From Ceratopteris richardii (Eukaryota > Streptophyta > Polypodiopsida > Polypodiales > Pteridaceae), in contig CM035422.1 of the NCBI GenBank assembly GCA_020310875.1, positions 52,868,394-52,932,393 of the forward strand: a stretch of 64,000 nt of DNA. Reading direction: 5' to 3'. Shown here in pieces: positions 1-9,890 of this stretch (positions within the stretch are counted from its first letter, which is position 1; each line of letters opens with the position of its first letter). The notes under the pieces were generated by a model. That model worked only from the letters and a program-made list of their open reading frames with translations, ran no database searches and was not told where the DNA came from. The position numbers and the translations under genes are program-made.

Positions 1-960
1 TATAATTTTTTGCTATAAATATTAAATAATTTAAACTATTGTGATTGTTTGACTCAATATTGATTCTTACTTCAGAATAGTATGTGTAAATGTATGTGCA
101 TATGATTAGGAATTTAAAATCTATTGTGATTGTCTGATACAACATTGATTCTTACTTCACCGGATATGTATAAGTGTATGTGCATATGATTAGGAATTTA
201 AAATCTATTGTGATACATTAAATTTATTATTGAAAGATGTAGGTAGATAATGTTTTATTGAACATTGATTCTTACTTCATAATAGTATATGTATGTGTGT
301 GTATGAGTATGTGTATGCATATGAGTGTATAATTGTGAATGAAAAATCTATTGTGATTGTTTGACTCTATTGATTCTTACTTCACAAAAATTTGTGTAAA
401 TGTTTGTGCATATGATTAGGAATTTAAAATCTATTGTGATTGTTTGATACAACATTGATTCTTACTTCACAATAGTATGTGTAAGTGTATGTGCATATGA
501 TTAGGAATTTAAAATTTATTGTGGTACATGAAAATTATTATTGAAAGATATAGGTAGATTACGTGTGAATCAACATTGAGAATTACTTCATAATAGTATA
601 TGTATGTATGTGTATGCATATGAATGTATAATTGTGAATGAAAAATCTATTGTGATTGTCTGACTCAATATTCATTCTTACTTCACAATAGTATGCGTAA
701 GTGTATGTGCATATGATCAGGAATTTAAAATATATTGTGATTGCTTGACTCAATATTGATTCATATTTCAAAATAGTATGTGTAAACGTATATGTGTGTA
801 TGATTGAGAATTAAAATCTATTGTGACTGTTTAACTCAACAGTGATTTTTACTTCACAATAGTATGCGTAATTGTATATGGGTGTATGATTGAGAATTAA
901 AGTCTATCATAATTGTTTGACTCAATGTTGATTGAAATATCTTATTTGATATTGGTTTAT
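1..960 (+). repeat. Left array of palindromic ~83-bp subterminal repeats
   Basis: About ten degenerate units recur every 80-85 bp, with starts near 39, 121, 204, 349, 430, 646, 731 and 818. Each core starts with CTATTGTGATTGTYTGA, has GATTCTTACTTCA in the middle and ends in CACAATAGTATG, so CTATTGTGA and TCACAATAG can pair. Spacers carry TGTATGTGCATATGATTAGG. Multiple palindromic subterminal motifs are typical of transposase-binding regions of DNA transposons. No gene lies here. Confidence 0.75.
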
Positions 961-3192
961 ATTGTTTTTTTTTGTAGGTATAGTCTTCATAAAGAAATTT
1001 GCAAGCACTATAGAAAAGGAAAAAGAATGGTCATATGTGATTGTTCATCAAGAGGGTAAAACAGTATCCACAATACAATGCAAATGTTGTGGACATCATT
1101 ATGTAGGAAATGCAACTCGAATAAAAGAGCAACTTTTTAGTACAGGTAATAATGTGGTAGGATGCTCTAATCTAGATCGTGATATATGGGTACATTTTTC
1201 AAGTTATCCAAATAAATGTAAATCTCAAGGTATCACATCAAAAATATTCAAAAGCATGAGTAGTTCACAGCACTTTCGAAGTAGCCCATGTGTAGAGCAA
1301 GAACGAGTAGATGCATTGATGACAATAGAGGATCATCAGGATATTTCTACTCAAGTCTCTCAAACTGTTTTTGGGAATAACCAAGATACATGTACTCCAT
1401 TTTCTCCAACTGCATCAAAGAAGACTGGAGTTGGTGAATGTAGTAAAAATGGTGGATCTAATACTTTGTCACCATGCTTTGTCCGTCATAAATCACAAAA
1501 TACTATACATGTAGCTTTTGAAAAGAAAGATTGTCTTGAGCTTCATCTTAAATGGACTCAAGCATTCTTAGCATGTGGGATTCCTTTCAATGTTATTCGT
1601 AATCCCATTTTCAAAGATGCTTTGATGTCAACTACACAAAAAGGTTTCACCATGCCAGATCATAACAAAATGCGAATAGAGTATGTAGATAAAGTGAAAA
1701 AAAGTATTGAAGCTATTTTAAAGCAAACAATACTTGATTATGTACCCATGTATGGTTGCACAAGAACATTGGATGGATGGACATGTTGTCAAAAGAAACC
1801 ATTGATTAATTTCATGGTTATATGTCCAAAAGGAAACATGTTTTTAGAAGATGTTGATACTTCTCTTAAAGAGAAAAGTTTGGCTTTTCTTGTAAAGGTA
1901 TATGAACATGCTATATCGCATGTGGGTGGTCCAAAGAATATGACTGCAATAGTGACTGATAATGCCTCTAATTTTCGAAGTGCTGGAATTACAATTCAAA
2001 ACAAGTATGAAGGCATTACTTGGGTTCCATGTGTAGCTCATACATTAAATTTATTATTGAAATATATAGGTAGATTATCTTTCATTAAACAAAGCTTGTT
2101 AGATGGAAAATCATGTGGTCAAATTTATTAGAGAGCATCAATTTTCATATTCGCTCTTTTGATCAAAATCTCCCAATAAAGCACTTCAGATTTTTTGTGC
2201 CACATAATTTGCAATTGATTACATTGTGCTCAGTAGATTATTAGAATTTAAGCTAGCTCTTGTAGAAATGATTGCTGATCGAAGATGGGAGGCATGGCTA
2301 GAGAAGTATCCTTCTTATTGAGTTGCAGCATCCAAATGTATGTGTCTAATACAATCACAAAATTTTCGGTGTAATCTTGAAAAAATTGTTGGTATCACTA
2401 AACCTTTTATGGAACTTTTACAAAAGGTTGATATTGAGAAATCTGTGACTGCAAAATTTTATTGGATTATGTCAAAAGCTATTAAAAAAGTAAAAGACTT
2501 TAATCAATTTTCATGACGAGAGAAAATACAAATTGTATCATTAGCACAGAAGAGATGGACGCAAATGCATACTCATTCTCATGGGACAACATTCGTTTTG
2601 GATCCAACATTTCAACTCAATGGTCAAACATCAAACAAAGAAGTCATGAAAAACTTCAAAACCACATGTCAGTTATTACTTCGAGGTACAGATGGTCGAG
2701 ATGCATTCCACCAAAGAGTAGTGTATATAAATCGAGAAGGATCTTTTGGAGATCTATGGCACATTGAAGCGATTCAAAAGCATCCACCTCCTATTTGGTG
2801 GGAAGAGTACGGAGGTGAAGCAGTGGAGTTGCAACATATAGCTATGAGAGTGCTTTTAGTAGCAGCTTCAAGTGGTAGTGGTGAATGTAATTGGAGTGCC
2901 TATGATTTTCTTCATTCAAATTGAAGAAATCGCTTAAGTGTATCACGTGCTAATGATTTGGTATATGTGTTTTGTAATATGCACTTGTTACATGCTCCAA
3001 CCAAAATAGCTTCTAGAGTAGCACAACAAAATTTTGGAGAATTTCAAACTCATGAAAAGTTTAACAAATGATTCATGGAGTGATCATGATTTAGATGTAG
3101 ATCACAATGATGGTTCAGACATGGAAGAAATAGATGACATGGTACCTGTCATAGATGATGATATTAAAAATGAAGAAAATGATGTACTATGA
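960..3192 (+). pseudogene. hAT superfamily transposase, broken (BED finger, DUF659, C-terminal dimerisation region)
   Basis: A possible splice acceptor (T-run then GTAG, near 976) opens the first exon. A BED-like zinc finger follows (CKCC, then GNATRIKEQL, with Q where the family has a zinc-binding H). About 300 codons of DUF659-type RNase-H-like core come next, including GGPKNMTAIVTDNASNF and WVPCVAHTLNLLL. Near 2113 the frame shifts; the expected continuation VVKFIREHQF is in another frame. Later pieces include FRCNLEKIVGITKPF and the dimerisation segment (WWEEYG, SSGSGECNWSAYDF), which is cut by TGA at 2922 before RNRLSVSRANDLVYV. An acidic tail ends near 3192. The shifts and stops make this a relic. 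hAT elements move by cut-and-paste and leave 8-bp duplications, which I cannot see here. Confidence 0.85.
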
Positions 3193-3259
3193 ATACTATG
3201 ATTATATTCAATTGCAAAATCGAATACAAGTCATGTCTTTGATTACAAAAAAAGCTTGC

Positions 3260-4024
3260 CTATTGAGTGTTTTCTTGATTCAATAACTCATCGGTAGTAA
3301 ACTGATCAAAAGATGATGATGCCTCTGAGAGTCTTCCATATTTGCTCTCATAAGCATCCACAGAAATTTGTAAATTTTTCACTTGATTTTCTAGATCATC
3401 AATCCTCTTTTGTTGATCATCTATTGTTCTTTGTAATGCAGGAATTGTTAATCATTCATTGTATAATTTTGCCCCTTGTGACGACAAATCATGTATAAAA
3501 TTATGTCCTTCAGGTAGCAAAATGTAGGGCCGCTTTTGAGGAAGAGGGCCTTCTTTTCCTTGATTACGAAATTCTGCTCGATTTTGAGGATGACCCAAAC
3601 CGATACCTGCATTCTTCGGACGATCATCCCAATCTACACGTCGTTGAAGAATATCTTGTACAAGAACCTTTTGAATGAAATATATTGCTAATTTATTATT
3701 ATTTGGTAATGATCTCTCAACTTGCACAAAGCATCAAAGTAGCATTTCTGCTAATCCTTTATGTTGTAAGTCTGAAAGCTTTATGGGTGCTATTTCTTTT
3801 GCCCTTCCTGTAACCCGAAAGAGAACATCACGAACAAAATAATTTGGACATAGATTTTTTACTTCTTTCATTGACAATGCTTCTCCTTCTAATCCCTCTA
3901 GCTCTAACTCTTGATGGAATAAAAATGCTAATCTTGATTGTGCAAATTGAGCATTCTGCTTAGATAAAATCCTTTGAGATTCAATATGATCAAGATCATC
4001 ATTCACATCTAGCATTCTTGCCAT
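3260..4024 (-). pseudogene. Unknown protein with C-terminal coiled coil, two in-frame TGA codons
   Basis: I do not recognise this protein. One reading frame runs from ATG at 4024 to TAG at 3260 (about 254 codons), interrupted only by TGA at 3734 and TGA at 3452. The N-terminal third is helical and acidic (HIESQRILSKQNAQFAQSRL). The middle contains VDWDDRPKNAGIGLGHPQNR. The last 50 residues form a likely coiled coil (RIDDLENQVKNLQISVDAY). A splice-acceptor-like TTTTATTTTGTAG lies about 15 bases before the ATG, so an upstream intron is possible. It faces the hAT relic tail-to-tail and follows the kinase relic on the same strand, so it could be the 3' part of one spliced unit with the kinase; that is inference. 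Confidence 0.5.
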
Positions 4025-4074
4025 GTTTTACTTTCAAATCTACAAAATAAAAACACTAATTTTATTTCAAGAGA

Positions 4075-4672
4075 ATTCATAACATTTAATCCATATAAAT
4101 CAAATGAATCCACTTCATTTCATCCACTTAACTCAAATGTAAACACTTCATTTAATCCACATAATTCAAATGAATCCACAATATTTAATTCACATATGTT
4201 AAATGAATCCACAACATTTAATCCACATAACTCAAATGATAGCACTTCATTTACTCCACATAATTCAAATAAATCCACATTATTTAATCCATATATTATA
4301 AATGATTACACTTTATTTCATCCACTTAACTCAAATGATACACAACATTTACTCCACTTAATACAAATGATCACACTTCATTTCATCCATTTCACTCAAA
4401 TGATACCACTTCATTTACTCCACATAATTCAAATGAATCCACAAGATTTAATTCATATATGTTAAATGAATCCACAACATTTAATCCACATAACTCAAAT
4501 GATACCACTTCATTTGCTCCACATAATTAAACTAAATCCACATCATTTAATTCACATATTACAAATGATTACACCATTTCATCTACTTAACTCAATGATA
4601 CCACAACATTTACTCCACTTAATGCAAATGAATCTATATCATTTAATCCAGATAGTTTAAATGAATACATAT
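4075..4672. repeat. 33-bp minisatellite
   Basis: Roughly 18 degenerate copies of a 33-base unit, built on AATCCACATAACTCAAATGA plus CACTTCATTT, fill this stretch. Because 33 is a multiple of three, spurious open frames with an 11-residue period (containing STSFTPHNSND) appear on the + strand. The array separates the kinase relic from the coiled-coil ORF and could be intronic if they are one gene. Confidence 0.85.
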
Positions 4673-4677
4673 CAGTT

Positions 4678-6036
4678 TCAATATGGTCTTAATCCATCTC
4701 TCATGGATATCTTTAAACCATATCGAGCTAGATACGAGAATACTCTAAGCAATTCATGTGTTTCTACTCTTTTTGATACAGCTCTGTTAGAAGCTAATTC
4801 TAAAGCATATTTGAACTTGTAAATCCCATTCTTATCAATGGGATAACTATTGAAATCTATATATTTCAAGAGTTATAACAGGAGTATCAAAACTGTAAAT
4901 ATCTCCTGATTCTTATTAAAAGGTGGAGGACTAGTGGATATGCATTCGGGTGCAATCCACCAGCACTTTCGACTCCACTCATTTCTAGTTGATATTTCTA
5001 AATTAGGTAGCTTTGGAAAACATTTTTTGGTTGGTAAATATGTCGCTCTACCAAAATCACATAATCCGATATAAACATATTGATCTTCAAAATGCAATAA
5101 GATGTTGCTTGGATGGAGATCATTATGGGATATATTACAAGTGTGTAGAAATGATATTGTTTGTAGTAAGCCATTGATCATCTTCCAAATGTTTGTTTTC
5201 ACGATTGTTATGTCTCCTTCTGTGTTCTTCACACCTCTACTTCGTGGTACGTTTAGATATTCCTTCTTCATTATTTCTAGCCACATGTCCAATGTACCAC
5301 CATTCCAAATTGTGAAAATAAGGCATGAAATTTTGTTATGGTGTCTAGTTAAACCAAGTGGACTAATAATTCCACTGTGCGTAATAGATAACATTGTGGC
5401 TTCATTGATGACTTCATTTTCTCGTGTTTGTTTGTCAGCACCATGTAATTTGAATAGCTTGGCCACAAATACTTCATTGCTAAATCTCGGGTGGGATATT
5501 TTGACTTTATGGATCATTCCATATTGTCCTTTCCCCATGAGAGCTGCATCTTCAAAAAGAATAGAGGAATATGGGAGCAAACAAAGATTGTTTGATGTTT
5601 GATCTCCCATATTCACATATGCATCTCTTGTATTTGGATATACCTGTGCTCTCACAAGGTGTTCAATCTTGTCCGAATTTAATCGCTTTCCTCTCTTCAT
5701 AGTTTGATAATGTAAATCAATAAATTCAATTTTATTGATGAATCTGGGCATACTGGTGATATCCACCACCAATGACTCTGCTACTTTTATGATTTGTCCA
5801 AAGATACGTGTAAGCTCTTTTGACATTTGCTCATCTAAGACATGTGCTCCATCGGACACACTACCAAGTTTATCTTCAATATTAATAAATGTTGTTCTGG
5901 ATAATTGTGCAATGAAATCTTTGTAACTAGATGTGTCCATGGTTATAGTGATTTCATCTTCTCTCATTCGATACATGTAGGAGCACACAAATCCTTCTAA
6001 AATTTTTTTCTCTTGCTTGTTTATTTTACCTGCCAT
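4678..6036 (-). pseudogene. Protein kinase-like gene, C-lobe interrupted
   Basis: The chosen start is ATG at 6036, directly after a good splice acceptor (TTTTTGCACAG). About 190 residues without clear homology (MAGKINKQEKK onward) precede a eukaryotic protein-kinase domain. It shows a glycine loop (GKGQYGMIHKV), the ATP-binding lysine (FVAKLF), a catalytic loop with HND in place of HRD (ISHNDLHPSNILL), CDFGRA for DFG, and APECIS for the APE motif. Catalytic Lys, Asp and Asp are therefore present. After APE the frame meets TAA at 4873, then stays open to TGA at 4678 with KYIDFNSYPIDKNGIYKF, so the C-lobe is broken or an intron is missed. It sits inside the repeat-bounded element with the hAT relic, suggesting transposon cargo. 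No receptor or membrane segment is visible. Confidence 0.75.
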
Positions 6037-6179
6037 CTGTGCAAAAATAAAAAATAAACTATCAGTAAGTGTATGGATAAATAAATCAATAGTATCTGTA
6101 CACAAATTATAGACATATGCATAGTTAAATAAGTAGATTTATAATTAAATAGAAAGTGTAATTATAATCTTAAAGTGAA

Positions 6180-6570
6180 TCTATGTAACTATTAAGAATG
6201 TAAGAATCAAAGAATCAGACATTTATAATAGTTCGTTTACATTCACTATACTATGTATGAGTTTTTTCACATAATAGTACATAACTATTGTGATAGTAAG
6301 AGTCAAAGAATCAGACAATCACAATAGTTTCTATACACCTTGTGACCTACACTAAGTGTTATCATCAGAAATTAAGTGAATATTGTGAGAGTAAGAGTCA
6401 AATAATCGGACAATCACAATAGTCCCTACACACTCTCTATACTATTGAGAGAGTAGGAATCGAGGTGGCGATTCAAACAATCTCAATAGATCTATTGTTG
6501 TGTCCTATACTATTGTGAGAGTAACAATCGATGTAGCGAGTCAGACAATCACAGTAGTGGTTTATATTTA
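6180..6570 (-). repeat. Right array of palindromic subterminal repeats, inverted relative to 1-960
   Basis: Four or five units contain ACTATTGTGAGAGTAA and GAGTCAGACAATCACA. Read on the - strand they give TGTGATTGTCTGACTC, the same asymmetric core as the left array. The two arrays are therefore in inverted orientation and delimit the segment between them. The unit spacing is about 80-110 bp. Confidence 0.7.
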
Positions 6571-7039
6571 GTTTTTCATCAATATATACAAGTAAGAAAT
6601 GCTTGCGCGAGTGGAACATGTATACAGTTGATGATTAAAATACAGAAAACAAATTATATAAATAAAAATCAAGCATATGTAAGAGACGCATATGCGAATC
6701 ATACAATATGCATGATACAATGAACAAAACAATAAAATACACAATAAATAAAAATTAAATCAATACCTCAATGATACGGTGAAGGAAGCTCTCTATTATA
6801 AAAATTGCAGGATTAAAGCTCTCTAGAATATCAATGAAGCACGCACGGAATAAGATTTTTTCGATCGAATGTAAAAATATATATTTTTCTACTAGAAAAT
6901 GCTTTTCGATTGAAAGTGATTTCGATCAAAAAAGTATATGTCTCTGTTTTTTTTGGGTGTTTATTTGGAAAACCACGAATAAAACAAACATATTCGGTAT
7001 TTTTTTATTATTCAATTGAATAAATGCAACCCAGGTCAA
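6571..7039. other. Unassigned AT-rich spacer
   Basis: I see no coding region, tRNA or clear repeat. The sequence includes runs such as TTTTTTTATTATT and is probably the right edge or flank of the composite DNA transposon. Confidence 0.5.
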
Positions 7040-8046
7040 AGTCAGAGGTGTTTTACCAATTCAAGAGGTTCAAAAACCTAGTGGAGAAGGAAACACGGAA
7101 GTAAATAAAGTCTCTCAGATCAGATGGAGGGGAGAGTATTTCTCAAATGAATTTTCAGATTTTTTACATGACCATGACATCAAAAGGAAATTCACTTGCA
7201 AGTATACACCTCGACAAAATGGGGTGGCAAAGAGGAAGAATAGATACATAACAAAATTGGCTAGAGCTTTGTTAAATGAAATGAATGTTCCTAACTCTTA
7301 TTGGGCTGATGCAACAAATAGAGTCATATACATTATGAATAGGTATCCAACCTCAGGAGTACATGGAGTTACACCTTATGAAGCTTGGTGTGGTAAGAAA
7401 CCCAACCTTTCACATCTCAAAGTATTGGATTGTGTGTGTTATGTTCACATACCTCAAGAATTGAGACACAAGTTAGACCCGAAGATAGATAGGTGTATAC
7501 TTCTTGGATACTCTTCAGATCAAAAGGGTTTTAGATGCTATAATCCTTGCACCAAAGAGCTTAAGGTTTCTAGGGATGTAATATTTGATGAGTTGCTGCC
7601 TTGGTATGGTAGCAAAGATGTGTTACAGGTTGATGATGCAAATGAAGCCGAGAAGAAGTTCAAAGAGCAACAAAAAAGCATGGAGATGTGGTCCAACCAC
7701 TTCAAGCACACCATAAGAGGAGAGTACTACATCAACTTGGCATGGAAGGACAAGGAATGAAGCTCATTCAAGTGAAGGAAGTAGCAAGGGAAGGAGAAGG
7801 CAAATGATGAAGACCATCAATGGGTAGACATGGAATCTAGAAGTGATGAAGATATGGATTGAAGCCATGGAGGAGGAAGTCAAGGCACTTGAAAAAAATG
7901 ATACTTGGTCATTGGTGCCAAGAACAAAGGACATGAAAGTTATTGGCAACAAATGCGTGTCAAGGTAAAGAGGCATGCAGATGGGAGCATCTCTAGGTAT
8001 AAAGCAAGGCTAATTGCCAAAGGTTTTGCTCAAAGCTATGGCATTT
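7040..8046 (+). pseudogene. Ty1/copia family D fragment: integrase core to start of reverse transcriptase
   Basis: The first part is frame-broken integrase (KRFKNLVEKETRK, then a degenerate LRSDGGGEY). From 7224 a 178-codon frame holds the end of the integrase core and the copia-specific region: QNGVAKRKNRYI, YWADATNRVIY, PYEAWCGKKPNLSH and SRDVIFDE. After the stop near 7758 the linker and the N-terminus of the reverse transcriptase continue in other frames (AMEEEVKALEKNDTWSLVP, then ISRYKARLIAKGFAQSYG). The fragment ends abruptly at about 8046 against oppositely oriented DNA. There are no LTRs. It belongs to the same family as the 17770-18966 fragment, with which it shares the distinctive RYI...LLNEMNVP segment. 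Confidence 0.85.
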
Positions 8047-8239
8047 GAAGTATTTTGATGGCGATGCACCACACTGCACTCTCTTTCTCGAGAGCTCCAC
8101 GACGATATGCTCGGAGTAGAAAACCAAGCTCCTGACGCCACACACAATACTCCGTACAGAGGTTGTAGAATACGCAGAAAAACGCAGTACACAGGGAGCA
8201 CGAACACAGACTTCTTAGGTCTTACAAATGCGGTCGAAC
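8047..8239. other. Unassigned piece between copia D and copia C
   Basis: This short stretch separates the truncated D fragment from the truncated RNase H end of family C. It may be a leftover of the family C LTR or 3' untranslated region, but it lacks recognisable TG...CA ends or a polypurine tract. Confidence 0.3.
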
Positions 8240-9586
8240 TTACAGTCTGTGACTGACCAGGCCACTATTCTTAGCCAAAGCAATGGCACTCTGACTATCA
8301 CTGAGCAAGTGAGGTACATGCTGAGGCAAACCCATATCACAAGCAAGACGAGAAAGCCACAATGCTTCCTTACATGCCTCACTTGCTGCAACATACTCTG
8401 CTTCTGTGGTGGAAACAGCTGTACATTCTTGAAGACGAGATCTCCAAGAGATAGCACCTCCAGCAAAATGAAAAATGTACCCTGATGTAGACTTACGATT
8501 GTCTACACAACCAGCATAGTCAGAATCTGTGTAACCAATAATGGATGCTTTCCCTCTACCTAAGCATAGACACTTGTCCTTAGTGCCACTCAGATATCTC
8601 AAAATCATTTTGACCGCTTCCCAATGTTTCTTGCCAGGATTAGACATATATCTGCTCACAACTCCCACTGCAAATGCAATGTCTGGTCTCGTAGCTACCA
8701 TAGCATACATGAGACTACCAACAATAGACTGATAGGGAATTTTGGTCATGAATTCCTTTTCCTCATCTGATTTGGGGCAGTCATCCTTGCTCAATTTCAC
8801 ATATGTGGGTAAAGGTGTACTCAATGCCTTTCCACCCTGCATATTGAATCGATGAAGTACTTTGGATATGTACTCACTTTGAGACAAGTATATGCATCTT
8901 TTACTCCTATCACGAGTGATGCGCATGCAAAGAATATGTTTGGCATCCCCCAAATCCTTCATATCAAATGTTTGACTCAACTTCTTTTTGAGAATTGACA
9001 AATCATAAGAGGACTTCCCAGCAATCGACATATCATCGACGTAAAGTATCAAGCATATCAAGCTGCCATCAGAACATCTCTTTGTGTAGAGACAATGATC
9101 CTCATTGCTCCGAGAATAGCCTTGGGACTTCATAAAAGCATCAAACTTTTGGTACCATTGTCTAGGAGACTGTTTAAGTCCATACAAGCTCTTCTTGAGC
9201 TTACAAACTAGACTTTCCTTGCCAGGAACTAAATAACCCTCTGGTTGTTCCATATAGATCTCATCTGTAAGATCTCCATGCAAGAAAGCTGTTTTCACAT
9301 CCATTTGGACTAGCTCTAAGTCCTCCATTGCAACGAATCCAAGCAACATGCGCAAAGTAGTCATCTTGACCACTGGAGAGAAGATTTCCTCAAAATCAAC
9401 ACCATGTTGTTGCTTAAAACCCTTTGCAACAAGTCGTGCTTTATATTTTGGAGAAGCACTATCTGATGTGAATTTCAGCTTATATACCCATTTACATGGT
9501 AAAGCTTTCCTGCCCTTTGGCAAAAGTACTAAGTCCCAAGTACCATTCTTGTGAATAGAATCCAACTCACTCTTCATGGCACGCTC
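8240..9586 (-). pseudogene. Ty1/copia family C: reverse transcriptase and RNase H, truncated at both ends
   Basis: This is an uninterrupted frame of about 448 codons with reverse transcriptase ([50 protein letters not shown], catalytic LYVDDM) and RNase H (DSDYAGCVDNRKSTSGY, TTEAEYVAASEA, LLSDSQSAIALA). It begins mid-domain at AMKSELDSIH, exactly at the LTR border of nested element E (9587), and stops near SGLVSHRL, short of the usual RNase H end. The missing upstream part of the same element is at 14671-16611. The RT catalytic aspartates are intact, but no initiation site remains. Confidence 0.88.
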
Positions 9587-9816
9587 TGTTGGAGTTAGAC
9601 GTCTGCGGAAGCATGCGAACAGCACAAGGAAGAGGAAGAAGCTTGGAGCACAACACACAAGACTGAATGTATTACTAGAGAATGTACAAAGATAAGTAGC
9701 CCATTAGGGTAATAGGCGTATATACAAGCCGGGGGAAAAAAACCTCCTAAAGAGGGAAAAAAGTGCCCCGGCGGTCCTAGAGTGTTCACACACATCACTA
9801 CCTAAATATATCAACA
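9587..9816 (-). repeat. 3' LTR of copia E
   Basis: The LTR is 230 bp. On the - strand it begins TGTTGATATATTTAGG just after the polypurine tract AAGGGGGAT and ends GTCTAACTCCAACA. The same sequence recurs as a partial copy at 14506-14670 and as a short piece at 23431-23506. Confidence 0.9.
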
Positions 9817-9890
9817 AATCCCCCTTGGGAGTGATGCAGTGAACAAGGAGCTGGCACTCATGTATAAGGAAGTGCCGAGCTATGTGGAAA

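Larger units (their letters stand above)
1..6570 (+). mobile_element. Composite hAT-like DNA transposon relic with kinase cargo
   Basis: This interval is bounded by two arrays of the same palindromic repeat, one in each orientation (1-960 and about 6180-6570). Between them lie a hAT-type transposase relic on the + strand, an unknown coiled-coil ORF on the - strand, a 33-bp minisatellite, and a protein-kinase relic on the - strand. The two transcription directions converge near 3.2 kb. Inverted terminal arrays around a transposase suggest one mobile unit. The left end may lie before base 1, and I could not find a target-site duplication. Alternatively, independent insertions could be lying side by side. 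Confidence 0.5.

Noticed and set aside
3260-4024. TGA recoding (selenocysteine or reassigned code) to explain several in-frame TGA codons
   Set aside because: The TGA codons occur at sites fitting CGA or TGG decay in relic transposons, and the intact copia A' frame uses the standard code.
4196-4660. + strand frames with 11-residue repeats
   Set aside because: They arise from the 33-bp minisatellite; start codons are inside the array and there is no flanking coding signal.
5102-5602. + strand 166-codon frame opposite the kinase
   Set aside because: It is an antisense shadow of the kinase domain with no motif.
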